64,000 nt of DNA from Isoetes taiwanensis. Taxonomy: Eukaryota; Streptophyta; Lycopodiopsida; Isoetales; Isoetaceae. Shown piece by piece: positions 10,860 to 22,737 of the stretch. The translations under genes and the position numbers were made by a program. The notes beneath the pieces are model-generated. The model saw only the letters and a program-made list of their open reading frames with translations, did not search any database and was not told the origin of the DNA. The stretch spans positions 8,502,917-8,566,916 of the forward strand of contig JAJEKV010000041.1 in assembly GCA_021234155.1 (NCBI GenBank). The letters are read 5' to 3'. Numbering within the stretch: the first letter of the stretch is position 1; each line of letters starts with the position of its first letter.

Positions 10860-12560
10860 TGCTGACTGAAATGTGAGGAGGCGGGAAGCCGAAGGCTGAA
10901 GTGAAATGGAAATGGAAGGCGAGGCTGACATGTGGGCGAGAGGGTGTAATGGTAAGCGAGGGAAGCGGGAGTAGGGCCGAGGGAGAAGTGGTGAAGGTAG
11001 AAGCATGGCGAGGGCCAGCGTCTCGGTATGGTTGAAATTGCGGGTCGCAGCGATAGCGGTATCCGGAAAATAGCGCATCGCCTCAGACCAATCTGCGGCA
11101 CCCACGTTGGCGAAGATACCTCGATACGAAAAATAATCATCGTACCGCGGTGTGAGGTCAGTCCATCTGAGGGGATGTCCCCTTCAACATCAGCCACAGC
11201 GCAATATGGCATCAGCAGCGCAATGCATCATAGCCGTGAATATGACAATCGCGGTCCGCGGCGATGGCGAGCCCATAGAACACTTTCGAGAAATATGGTA
11301 GCCAGGGAATGTCATCCGTCTAAGTGTATTATTCCGGATGTTGGCGTAGGCGAGGAACTCTCCCTGGCACTTTCACAGCATACCTCGAACTACTGATTAG
11401 CCTCCTTCGCATCCACGGAGTTAGCGGCTGCGGGTCCAGCAGGTAGGCGAAAGTAAGATCTGTCTTTGGGGAATTGGTGGTGAATTATTTGGGATGGCGT
11501 GCAAATTGGCGGAGTAATGGTGAAGCGGCCAGTCTTGAGGGGCGTAGGCGTGGAAGGCATTATGGCGGGATAGCGGTATGAGCAGCGTTCTCGGCCCTGT
11601 GAAGTCGGGAGCACAGCTCTTTGCATCTGCTGCTTGCTTGGCCATCTCCTGCCTGCACTGCTGCGGTGACTATGAACCTCAGTAGGGAGACCCTGGCTGC
11701 AATGCGTGGATGGTTGCAGAGTAGCCCACGGAGCTCCGGGCTCACGAGTAGCGAGGCGTGCTCGAGGCCCGGCCTACAGGCGTCAGTAGGAGCTTGCTGT
11801 TAGATCTTACTCACGAAGATCGAGAAGGCGTGTGCGGTACATGCGCAAAGCGACTGTTCTCCCGGAGTGCCATGGTGGTGGCCTCTTCCCCTGGCCCAGA
11901 GGGCAGTGACCATGCATTCTCTCACGCATTTAAGCTCCTCTCTGTGTCATGGTGTCAGTGATGAACCGCAGTCACAAAGGCGGGTAGCCGGCAACCTCTG
12001 CACGGCTTCTTTGCCTTTCCGAGTAATGCAAGGCCAAGGCCATCTTCCACATCACGGCGTCGCGGGTCTCCAAACTGTGTGATACGGGTTCTTCGGTGGC
12101 TGATTTGCCTTTTGAGCACATGGGATGGGGACTCCATCTCCCGCTGCCCATACCCGGCCCGGCGAACTTTGTTAGCCTCAATCACGAGCATTGTTAGCCT
12201 CCATTCCCGCTTTGGCGTGGCTCCAATTCTCTGCTTAGGGGCGGGGAGTTCCTATAATGATGCGAGCAATTAATCCCTTCCGGCGGGCTGGCCTGTTGAG
12301 GGGGCCTTAGCCCAGCAGAGCCTCCTTCTTCATGGAGGATGACTCTCCCTGTCCATGATGGCTGATCGGGACCGTTTGTCGGCGGGCCCTCGCCTTAGGT
12401 TTCAGGCCGCCCATCTTCGTGGCCATGACTCCCAAAGTTTGAGGGATCTCTCGGCTGCGAAAGGGTGCCTAGAATTGAATTTGGGGGCTCAAGAACGAGG
12501 CGAGAGCACCTTTTGGGCTAGTCAGCGGAAACCCTTTGAATACTTACTAAAACATCGCCA
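10860..12560 (-). other. LINE-A 5' region, putative ORF1 area
   Basis: GC-rich DNA upstream of the endonuclease. Minus-strand frames at 10,829-11,212, 11,421-11,645 and 11,955-12,191 are short and carry no domain that I recognise. A zinc-knuckle ORF1 would be expected for many LINEs but is not visible. Confidence 0.35.
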
Positions 12561-12734
12561 ATCCCTATATTGGTGTGGGACTCATCAACAACACCATCGG
12601 GGAACTAGGGTATGAATTAGTAAAACATTTCGTAACCTTCAATAAAGAGTACAACACACACCTTTCAACACAAGCGTGGCCAAGAGACCAACAACGGCAT
12701 CGGTGAGGGCTATACTTCTCAAAGAAGGAAGAAG

Positions 12735-13099
12735 GGCTGCCACAAAACCCTAGCACACAGCCCGGAAAACAGCAGATTTGAGCACTGAAACAAAGACAAG
12801 CATGTCACGGTACCATGCAGGATTTGAAAGCTCTCGAACCAGCTTTCCAACAAAAAACACATGAAAATCGACAGGATGTGAAGTCTGGATCAGGTCAAAG
12901 TGTCATGGGCTGCCACAGAAACCCTAGCACAGCCGGAAAACAGCAGATTTGAGCACTGAAACAAAGACAAGCATGCAAGTACCATACACCGTTGGAAAGC
13001 TCTCTGAACCAGCTTTCCAACAAGCTAACACATGAAAATCGACCTGGGATGTAGGGAGATCTGAGGTCCAGATCAAAGTGTCTATGGGCTGCCACAGAA
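12735..13099. repeat. Tandem duplication, about 175-bp unit, two copies
   Basis: Units run about 12,735-12,905 and 12,910-13,095, with the start of a third (GGGCTGCCACAGAAGG) at the end. Each contains GGAAAACAGCAGATTTGAGC, a CAAAGACAAGCATG block and an ACATGAAAATCGAC block. Inside unit 2, TTGGAAAGCT and AGCTTTCCAA form a 10-bp stem around a 9-base loop (12,992-13,020). No coding function is seen. Confidence 0.85.
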
Positions 13100-16000
13100 G
13101 GAACAACAAACTAGAAAAGATCATGATGTAGAAAAAAACTATAAAAGGAGGAGAGAGGTGAACAAACACAACAAGGAAAGCCAAGGGAGTAATACAAAAC
13201 CTAATCAAGGGAGCTAATAGAAGAGCTAGAAGGATAGCAAACAAGACAAGATTACAGCAACCAAAAGCACAACATATCAAGGCATAAGGGCCAATGATGC
13301 AAATCTAGATTCTCTAAGGACATAAGCACCTAGAAAGCCCAACATATCTAGGCAGAAACGTCAATGATTCAAATTTAAACTAAAATACTCCCATTACAAT
13401 AGAAACTACAAGACTATGCATTCTTGGTTTTATAAACACTAGATCGAAGAAGCAAATCAAACCCCACAAGAAAATGGGCAAACCACGCACATTGATAGTT
13501 GGAAAGAAAGTAGGAATAGAATGAAAAAAGCAAATGTCTTCAATGGCATGATTAAATGATGTCAACTCGCACTGCAAATGGTGGGGACCCATGACCAGGC
13601 AAGGACAAATAAAGACATGTACAACTCTAGGGGGAGCTACGAGTAAATACAACCTCAATGTTCGGGTTAGAGGATCTATTGCTAGCAAACAATCCAAAAT
13701 GAACCTGCCTTGACTATAACTCAAATAAACGTATGTTTTCATAAACCACCAAAGCCAGAACTCACCAAACCTACTAAGCCACTAGAGTAGACATAATGCA
13801 ACTAAGGGCACAAAGTTAGCAATTAGCAATCCACAACTTATACAAGTTCGCACCACAAACTAACTTGAGAACCTCGACAACAAGTTGCATGCCCAATCAT
13901 ATATCTCGAAACATCGCTAGAAGAAGCAACTACCCCAAACTACCATGACAAGCTAACCAAATATCATGAAAATTTGAAATCCCAAACGAACGATATTGAC
14001 GAAAAGATATTGAATGTGTATCAACGATCAAATACAAAATAGATGGTATAACTCTCACAAACTCTAAACTAGGAAATCAAACTCATTTGCCTTTTAATAA
14101 AAATGATTATGAAAGGATTAGGGTCCTTTTTTAAAGATGCGTGTTGAAAGGCCTCCTAGAGACGAGGGTTGTCATGAGCCCATATGACTGACAAGCTAGC
14201 AGCTCAAACATTATAACAAACTCAAAAGAAACAGTAGACAACGTCCATGAAAAGGAGCAAAGAACTCTTAAGAGGGCAACAACTTATTAGGAAGAAAAAT
14301 GCACTAACGCAAATAGCTAGATGGGTCTCTTTAGAAACCATCACAAAACAAAATTGAGCATGCACAAAATGCTTGAAATGACGAGCTAATCTAGAAAATA
14401 CTTGATACATGCATTTCCATGGACCTGCAAAGCTTGGCAAAGAGTAAAGCCATAAACAAAGAATCAAGACCACGTTGGGCCAAAATTGAAGTAATCCACT
14501 AAGGTAGACAAAAGGCACAAGGTGGAAATCCAAGAAACTCAAATAGCACCACCCCTATGCCTAAAAATCAAGCAACCACAATCTTCTACAACACAACTTA
14601 TTCAACTTTGCAACACAAACTACACTTACAAACCCAAAACATGCACCTCGAGACCTTGTACTCTACTCGAGCAACATGAGACTCCCCTTGTACTCAAGCA
14701 ACATCAACTCCTGCTAGCCAGCAACCCCACGCTAAAACAAACTCGCACCACAAACTGATCTTAACCCATAAGAATTGATGTTAGTGAAAAATAAATCTCC
14801 TAAATAATCATGATAATCTCAACTTCAAAACTTCGAAAAGCGGCATTCCCTAGAAATCTAATCTTCTAGATAATCATGGTAATCTTCAAAAAATAGCAGT
14901 CTCTAGAAAACTAGAACACCTCAAACTTAACTTCAGGACTTCCAAATTGTAACTAGCTCTAGAAGATGTACAATATATAAATATAAATGATGCCAACCGC
15001 AGTTAATCAATCTCAAGTTCCAAACCCAATACCAAAATATCCAAACAAAGGCCGACCCAAAACTACATATTTGAAAAGCAGAGAGAGGAGCAAACTCCAC
15101 TCCACGGCTTAAAATGGGAAAGGTTGAAAAAGAGCAATGCCCCAAGTTGGAAAATACATCAACTACAAATACCAATCAAAACCCAAAGCCAAGAAGATGT
15201 ATCACTTCAATTTGTACAATGACTATACAATGTAGAACAAGGCCAATTCTGATTGTAGAAAAGGGTCCACTATCGAAAGCTTTCTGGTGACTAAACTAAC
15301 TAAAATGTAGAACAAGGCCAATTATGATTATGAATCGCTCTTTGCAAAAACTATTTGGCGAATCAAACTTAATATGACCCACAGTAGAAATCTAGGTGCA
15401 AAGGCTAGCCATAAGCATACTCTGTCACGGCCCATCAACAAACCTAGCTGTGAAAGCTCTTAAAAGCCAAAGTAAACCATAAGCAGGATAAACAAGTTCA
15501 AATAATATACGTTGAAATAATATTGGAACCAAATCAAACACATATGCAAATGGTAAATGCCTAAAAATGTAGTACAAATAACCAACCAACTAATGCAACT
15601 AAAATGAGAACCAACTCGGGAGCGTTTTAACAAAATGCGAGAGTGGCCTATTCAAAATAAGAGGTTAAAAAAAGTAACAAATCTTTGGAATGATGCTTTA
15701 GAGAAAGAGGGCAGCTTCATCAAGTGTATCCAAATATATAATATGAACAACTCTAGACATACAACAAATGAATCGATTCAAATAAGGAATCTAATATGAA
15801 ATTCAACATTAAAAGGGTCAACATAAGGACTCAAATATCAAATTCAGGACAAAGGGACTTATCGATTGCACCAATCATTAGAAGTAGGAAGTCCCACAAA
15901 CCCAAGTGGGAGGTCGGTCAAAAAGAACCACAAACAAGTCTTCCATTTCGGCTCAAAAAATGCATCCTAAAAGCAATTTGCAATCGGAGTGGGGCTTAAC

Positions 16001-17390
16001 ACCTACTCAAAGGCAAAGCTGACTTAAATAGATCTGGATCATGCGGGGGATATATAAAATAAAGGCTGCTGCTTTTGCCTCCCAATGAACCAATAATCTT
16101 CACAAAGAAGAAGCTTGGATAGAATCTCAACTCATAGAAAGGGGCCTAAACTAGCAAACTTTGGTGGATATATGTTCAACCTCTACCATCTAAACATGAA
16201 TTTTTCACCACCATAAAAAAATGAAGCTAGGACAAAAATAAATTCATATGCATGTAGTGGCTATAGTCTTGGAGGAGTTAGAACTTAAAGAATAAGAAAT
16301 GCAACAATCCTAAGAGAGTCCCCCGAAAGTCTTGCCAAAGCTGCAACAAGTGCTCAGGACTCTTACATTATGAGAAGGTAGCTTATTGGACCACAAAGGC
16401 CCGGAGAACATAGGAATACTAAAATGGGTTTGAAGGGCAAGGAAACAAAGTAAAAAGATCAAGCCAATGTAAAGAGAGTTAGGTAGGAAAACACGGATGG
16501 ACTTAGTTTGACAAAGACAAAGCCTAAGAAGCCAGCGACCTCTGCATCCATGTTTATCAATCAAAATGAATAAAATAAAGTGAAGACTTACAACTTAATC
16601 TACAATCACGGCGACAAAGGCGGCTCCAGAATCAACACCAAAAATAAAGCCCTTGAAATGTCGCCGGAGATGCGAACTTCGAGCCCATCTCGGCAAGTGA
16701 GCTTCAAAAATAAAACTATGAAGGGATCGGCTACGAACCATCTTGAGCGTAGCCGAGAAAATCCAGCCCAAAAATGCTAGCACGAACTTCGCAAAATCAA
16801 TATAGGCCGCCATGCTTAACGTAAAATAAACTACACATTCAGGAACATCCAATGCAAGACACTGCCTGGGCACAGAATGGGGGAAACACAAACCACTGAA
16901 GCGAGTCATGGTCCAAAAAGCAAAATTCTGACCCCAAGCTAATACTCCATTCAACAAGCATTGATTCGGGAAAAACATCAAATGGCTACAAAGCTCTAAA
17001 CTCACCACAAGCCTGACCCGAATATTGGAAACCATCAAGAAGACATCCAAAGCGACATCGGAGAAGCCCATCCGAACTGAGGCGACGCGGTCCAGCCCCA
17101 TCAACAAAGCGAACCCTTGAATTCCAGACTTCTCATCCGATAAGGCATCAGAGGTTAGCCTAGCAACATAGAAAACCGAGAAGAAAACATGCAAAAAATA
17201 AAACAAAATAAGCGAAATAACCCCTCGGTAGAAACTAGATTGCTTTGGAGATAAAATAAGCGACATAACACCATTCAGCTAACCGGTAGGAACTTATTTA
17301 GTGAGACGCCATGGAGGGGAAGACCATAAAAAGACATCAATAGACTAGATCGAGGCAGTTTAAGATAAAACTAAAAGCGAGGGAGAGGGT
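13100..17390. other. 4.3 kb of A-rich DNA without recognisable genes
   Basis: The plus strand is A/C-rich throughout. The long minus-strand ORFs here (13,380-13,742; 14,222-14,542; 16,595-17,266) are hydrophobic, have no domain I know, and are expected from base composition because the T-rich strand has few stops. A short repeat, TAGAACAAGGCCAATT, occurs at about 15,234 and 15,308. Nothing else supportable is seen. Confidence 0.5.
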
Positions 17391-17396
17391 GGAAAT

Positions 17397-17543
17397 AGCG
17401 ACCACAAAGGGGAAGGCTCAAAAGACGGCTGATGAAACTAAGAGGAATGCAACAAGGCTATAAATACTCCAAGGGGGACTCCCTCAACTAGCCTCAAGAA
17501 GCGGATTTATCTGCTAATCTCAAAACGCAGATAAATCGCACTT
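17397..17543 (+). repeat. 147-bp block, copy 2
   Basis: Near-identical partner of 6,923-7,069 with no indel. It ends at CGCACTT, where the left arm of the foldback element at 17,544 begins directly, so the two units abut. Confidence 0.7.
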
Positions 17544-19308
17544 GTTGGTATGTTGATTCTACAATTTTGTTTCCTGTGCTTTGGTGGTGGCTGTAGTTGT
17601 TATTTGTGTTCGGTTTTTATACTTTATATATTTCAGTTGTCCCCGGGTTTCTTATGCTCCTCCCCCTCTACTTGCGTTGGCAATAGTCTCGACCTGTGAG
17701 AGGAGTTTGGAGGTAGGTTCCTCTTTGTGTCGGATGTTGTTGTGCAAGGACCTTTTCTTAGAATGCCATGGTTCTCTTCTGTAAGAAGAGAACCACCATT
17801 CTAGGGAAAGGGACGTCTGTAAAGTGAAGTGGAGTTCCATTGAGCTGAATGAATGAAAATACAATGACCCACAGGAGTACCTACAATGAGGCCCCAACAT
17901 GAGTGAATATGAGTGAAAAAATCCAAGATGATCTCAGCCATATAACTAGGCTCAAAACATATAACTAGGCCCATAACCCACAAAGTTGCCAAACTCAAAA
18001 CCGCATCCAAACTCCGTCCAAGTCAGAATTGAGTATACTAAAGCTGCACCTCGGCCCGCAACTCCTCAAATGTCGACTACTAACCCTCACCCCAACAAGC
18101 AAAGGGTAGGAAGTGGGGCCCAGCTCCAACCACCTCCGGAACTACTAATTCGGCTACCACCTCGATTGTGTCAAGAAGGAGGAGGATCGGCATAAAAACC
18201 AAAAAACGCTAACCCACAAATAGTTAATGAGAAAAGGTTAGAGTGGCCAAATGCATGCATCCGTTGAAGCATAGCACAAGAATATGTGAGAAAAAAATAG
18301 CAGTAAGCAGAGAAATTATAAAGAATCCTCGGAAACAACATTGCTATCTTGAGGATAGAGAAAATATATAGATACACTAGGCCCATTTGGGGGTCTTCCC
18401 CTCATTACCCTCTGGAAGCCACAAAGCTACACCGGGGAAGAGAAAATAGGCATATCCACAAAAATAACCCTTTGAGCCTACCCGGAAGCTGACAAATTAT
18501 ACTCGAAGGAGAGAGAGTAAAAAGGACGACCAATGGGAAAAATCTGAGAGAAGCTTAGAGCCGGAAAAAAAGAGGCAAGAGAAAACATACACAAGAGAGA
18601 ATATAGACAAGAATATATAAAGTAAGATCGAAGTCATCAAGAATCATTAGGAAGCTACATCGTTCTGGTAGAGATAGAGAGAAACACATATAGTGATATC
18701 TAGAGACATATAGAGATACACCAAGTCGGAAGCCCCTTAAAATATCCCCAAGAGAATATACCAAAGAAAAAAGGGGCCACTAAAAAAAATCGGGGCCCCT
18801 AACCAGTGGAACAAACCAATGTAAAATCCCAACCCGGATATTCGGGGGACTCACAACAAAAGAATTGACTAAGGAAGAGGCAAAGCCCGAAGGGAAAGAA
18901 GCAAGTAACAAAATATATATAGATGACAAAGCCAAAATGAGGCTGCGCTATAAAGCAGATGCCACACAAAAGAAGCGGATCAAAAGCATTGGCCAAAGCG
19001 GGCGATCCTTTTCCCTAGAGAATGGTGGTTCTCATAGAGTAAGAAGAGAGAACCATGGCGTTCTAGGGAAATGTCCACACAACAATATCCAGCCAATAAA
19101 GAGGAACCCTACCTCTTAAACTTCTCTCTCCCGGTAGGACTATGGGAGGCGGAGGCGATGCCAACGCAAGTAGAGGAAAGGAGCACAAGAAACCCGGGAC
19201 AACTAAAATGCAAAAAGTAAAAAGACATAAACAGGACACAAACAACAATTAAACCACCACCCAAAGCCATGTGAAAACAGGAAATTGTAGAATCAGCATT
19301 ACCAACAA
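17544..19308. mobile_element. Foldback element with about 260-bp inverted arms
   Basis: The left arm (17,544-17,804) is the reverse complement of the right arm (19,013-19,308): the outer ends read TTGTTGGTATGTTGATTCTAC and GTAGAATCAGCATTACCAACAA, and both arms carry a hairpin at their inner end. The interior is about 1.2 kb. The right arm in direct orientation and most of the interior recur at 59.96-61.1 kb, where no left arm is seen. No transposase is visible. This is either a non-autonomous foldback transposon or two inverted copies of one repeat brought together. Confidence 0.65.
17757..17804. repeat. Hairpin, 18-20-bp stem (inverted copy)
   Basis: GGTTCTCTTCT is followed after GTA by AGAAGAGAACC, and the outer parts AGAATG and CATTCT also pair, with two mismatches between. 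The same hairpin occurs in the other orientation at 19,013-19,069 and 60,806-60,857. A half hairpin (ATTCTAGGGAAAGG) lies at 63,675-63,690. Confidence 0.8.
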
Positions 19309-19815
19309 ACTACATAGAACACCTAAACAAAATGTTTCAGAGCAAAGACAAAAATGCCAATCTATATCATCCATGCATAGCAGTTCAAGCAAACTTTTAT
19401 GCAAGAGCACCCTTCCGGAGAAGGATGAAATTAGGAGGCAAGATGAAACAGAATACAAGACATCAACGGAAAGATGAAATCACGAGTTGCTTTGTATGAA
19501 AAGCAACACCGAATTATTTGGAGAACAATGGGGTGCCCAAAGGATATGACCGCTGATCAAAGAAAGAGTGTCTTTGCTAAGTTTTTTTTTTCTTTGAAAG
19601 TAAGAGTAAGATTTTTTTTTTCATCAATCGAAAAACCATACAAACCATATACCAATCTGCTAAAAATTTGGGCATAATGATGAAATGTTTTCAAAAATGA
19701 TTTATGAAGCTGGAAGTAGAGCTATAGTAATATAGTAGCATAGGAGTAAAGCAATAAGATCCTCTATGCTTATAGTGTTCCCTTGAAAATGAACATTGAA
19801 GCAGCTGCATCTGTA
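18120..19815. repeat. 1.7-kb dispersed repeat, copy 1
   Basis: Matches 59,955-61,600 in direct orientation, from CTCCAACCACCTC at the left to AACATTGAAGCAGCTGCATC at the right. Differences are mostly small indels. It spans the interior and right arm of the foldback element and a further 500 bases to the right, including two T runs near 19,580 and 19,610. No coding region is recognised. Confidence 0.8.
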
Positions 19816-20166
19816 TGAAAAGCCTTCAAGTTCCTGTAAAAGCAAATAAAAATACCAATCATGACCTTGATTAAATGAGAACTGGATTCAAGTCAAAATG
19901 GTCAGGATTGTGGTAATTTATGGCTCAGAGAAGGGGTTAGTTGTGAAAAGGAGAATGTAAATTAGTTCTGATCTCCAAGATGAGCTTCGAACCACTCATT
20001 GTAGTGCCTATAAAATTCATTTGTCGAGCCATGGATGTATCTGTTGTGGCCAGAGCCATTCTGAATGAGAAGAGATGATAAACTTTCCTTTGCCATTAAC
20101 AGAGAACAGAAGTGCCATATAAGTCTGCTAATAAACTGTAACTCTCAATACATTTTTTCTTGTATC

Positions 20167-20611
20167 TCAAGCTGCCTCTATCCCAATTGTATTGTATAGG
20201 AATTCAAAAAGATAATGCATCTGCATAACTTCTCTGCTATAAACTCTAGCCCAATCTACTTCCCTCACTCTTGAGTTCTGTATTTCCTGTATGAACTCAT
20301 CTGTAATAGTACACAACTCTCTCAGTGTAAGTTGTCTCCCTGTATGCTTTGGCCAGTGTATGGAAGCCTCATAATTATCCATGTCTGTGTCAAATTTTGA
20401 AGATCCCTCTCCCTTAAGGAAGTCCAGATATTCTGTCACAGTCAGAGTAAGGAGCATTAGAATCAATAACATTTAAATTAGATATAAAAATATCAAAGGG
20501 GTTCCTGTATAACCCTATAATGTCCCAATTTCTGTTGTAGTTCTTCCCCTGTTGTCTCTTATGAGAAGTAGCAACGGATTCAATATCCAATTGAAAATGC
20601 ATTTCGATCAA
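20167..20611 (-). pseudogene. Unrecognised coding-like remnant
   Basis: Two overlapping minus-strand frames (20,414-20,611 then 20,167-20,472) read together as a polar, protein-like sequence with blocks such as NRNWDIIGLYRNP, IHWPKHTGRQLTLRELC and REVDWARVYSREVMQMHYLFEFLY. Its amino-acid make-up is balanced and unlike the composition-driven ORFs nearby, which suggests a real but broken coding region, with one frame change in about 20,420-20,470. I do not recognise the family. It lies between the 1.7-kb repeat and AT-rich DNA, so it may belong to a transposon. Confidence 0.35.
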
Positions 20612-20754
20612 GAAAAGAGAGAAAGAATTGGAACCATAAAGAATTCTATTTCTAGCTTTTCAAACATTTCAGAAAGCAGTGTAAACGAGAGTGTTTGCCA
20701 GAGTATCTTCTTGTTGCAGGAAAGAGCGATTATTGTTAATATCTTTATGGTGCA

Positions 20755-20845
20755 GATATCTAGCATTATAACAGGGGTTTTTTGTGATTTTATACGCTTT
20801 TTGGCACGGTTTTGCTATGATTTTAGTGTTGTATTCATTGGGCCA
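20755..20845 (+). repeat. Dispersed repeat, partner of 1,432-1,522
   Basis: Begins ATATCTAGCATTATAAC and continues with the blocks shared with 1.43 kb. The word ATATCTAGCATTAT recurs at about 21,081 and 22,076, and a shorter ATATCTAGCA at 21,393, so several fragments of one element may be present. Confidence 0.45.
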
Positions 20846-20849
20846 TGCT

Positions 20850-22625
20850 AAAGCGTTGATCTGGATTACCTTCAACAATCTAACGATTGTTATTCTGAGC
20901 TCTTCATTCATATGCATGAAAGAAGAAAAGTTCTTTTCTTTAAAAAGTTTTGGTGGCGTTGTTGTCGATCCGTTTTGTTCTCTCTTCATTCAACAGATTT
21001 GGTATGCCAGATATTGTTGTATTCTTTGATAACAATGTTTCTTGTTTTATTTTAGATATTCATATTTGGTTGTAGCATGAATATCTAGCATTATGACGAA
21101 GAAGCATTCATTCCTCATTCAATCTTCATTCTGGTTTACAGTGTTAGAGGTCCATGATGGGGAAAATAGATATTTATTTCTCATTTTTTTTTTAATATTG
21201 TACAAGGTTCATGCAAGGTTTATTGTGCTTTCCCATGTTTTATCTTTGTTTCAGTTTGGATATTGATCTTATTGGTATGAATGACATTGGTAGATTTCAG
21301 CAAGCACCTCTTTGATAACAAAAGGACTGCTCGGCCCCAGCAATTTTGAACGATGCTTGCAATATTCAGCATGTCACATGATTTATTTTAAATATCTAGC
21401 AAAACCGAGTTGATTCACCTTCGAGGCACAATACGCCGGACCACGAATTTACCTCGTTAAATGCCGACCCGCTGGCATGGCCGTCTTCTTCCTTTCTAAA
21501 TTCATTTTGTCGACCTAAATCTCCGGAACGAACCATTTTATGTAAAATTACAGGAGCTTTTGAACCTCTTGCATATCGAGCATCTACGTCAAATGATTTC
21601 ATCTTGTTCACACCTCGACCTCTTCATCTTCTTTTCAAAGCTCATTTGCCTGACCTATACCTCTGGAAACGAAGCCATTTTATTTAAAATCTGGGAGCTT
21701 TAGCCAATTCTAGAACCTGCTTGCATGCTCAAATAATTTCATCCTATTCATCATATCATGTTCACTAGTCGGATTAGCTTTGCATGTCGCCTTCGTCTCC
21801 ATATTATATGCTAGGAAGTAGCTGCCATGCTCGCATATTCAAACCCTAATGCTGCCAACTCCTTTGTTCAAACCCTAATGCTGCCCTAATGTGAGCCTCC
21901 TCGATGATTCTCCACCTTTTTTTTATAACTATTCCTTTCTTTGTTATAATGCTAGACCCAATATGAGCCTCCTCGTTATTCCTTTGTTTTGTTTTGTTTT
22001 GTTAAAATTTGGCATTTCCACTTCCCTTTCAATGTGGCCATTTCTAAGGTTTGTGTGGAAAAATCTTATGCTACAATATCTAGCATTATAACATCTAGCA
22101 TATTAAACACACTTGTATTACTTCTTATGGTATACATTATTACTACTATTACTTCTATTAGTCATGTTATTACTAGTATTACTAGTTTTTCACAATTGTG
22201 TTGTTTTTTTTTAATGCATAAATGCATAGATATAGATATTATAATGAGAAGAATGGTAATTTAAAGCGGTGAGGCCATGCTCAACATCACCTAACGTAAG
22301 TCATCTTGGTGTAAGGCATCCGCATTATGAGATAAACCACTATGCACAAGAAAATGTTGTAAGAATTTGAAGATAGGCCCAAATCAATGAAGCGATGTCG
22401 GTATTTTGCAATATTTCCATCTTAATAGAAGTCTACCACATCAAGAACCCGGACCATCTAGTCCTATTAAGAGAATCAGGTCAAATGAGACAAACAATAA
22501 AAAAGGAAAGCAACCGGCCATTGAAGATGATGACCACGGATTCGATTAAGCATTCAACGCCTAGTCCAAGTGACACGACATTCAAAATAGTCAAAGAAAA
22601 AAGAATTAGAAAAAGAACAAAAGAA
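20850..22625. other. No gene seen; degenerate repeats
   Basis: AT-rich. At about 21,475-21,615 and 21,620-21,750 a unit of roughly 140 bases is duplicated (shared blocks ACGAA-CCATTTTAT, GGAGCTTT and ATTTCATC). At 21,838-21,985 the phrases CAAACCCTAATGCTGCC and GAGCCTCCTCG are each repeated twice. No coding sequence is supported. Confidence 0.45.
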
Positions 22626-22630
22626 GCAAA

Positions 22631-22737
22631 GAATAGAATAGAATAGAATAGAATAGAATAGAATAGAATAGAATAGAATAGAACAGAATAGAATAGAATA
22701 GAATAGAATAGAATAGAATAGAATAGAATAGAATAGA
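22631..22737. repeat. GAATA microsatellite, 3' tail of LINE-B
   Basis: About 21 units of the pentamer with a single interruption (GAACA). On the minus strand it is a TATTC repeat directly after the LINE-B 3' end. A minus-strand ORF through it is only the repeated peptide SILFY. Confidence 0.9.

Larger units (their letters stand above)
7357..12560 (-). mobile_element. LINE-A: near-full-length non-LTR retrotransposon
   Basis: A GC-rich block of about 5.2 kb holds, in minus-strand order, an unassigned 5' part (about 12.5-10.9 kb, where ORF1 would be), an AP-type endonuclease (10.85-10.03 kb), a linker, a reverse transcriptase (9.5-8.65 kb), a C-terminal region, and a simple-repeat tail (AAGG on the plus strand, 7,357-7,379). 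The same 3' end recurs at 22.7 kb (LINE-B), 28.35 kb and 39.55 kb (LINE-C copies). Frames are broken repeatedly. The clade is not assigned; the RT box SPTLFGLYID resembles LINE-B and LINE-D, so all are probably one superfamily. The 5' boundary is set only by the drop in GC content. Confidence 0.75.

Noticed and set aside
16595-17266. 223-codon minus-strand ORF, with others at 13,380-13,742 and 14,222-14,542
   Set aside because: The minus strand is T-rich here, so stops are rare by composition. The products are hydrophobic, without known domains, and not conserved elsewhere.
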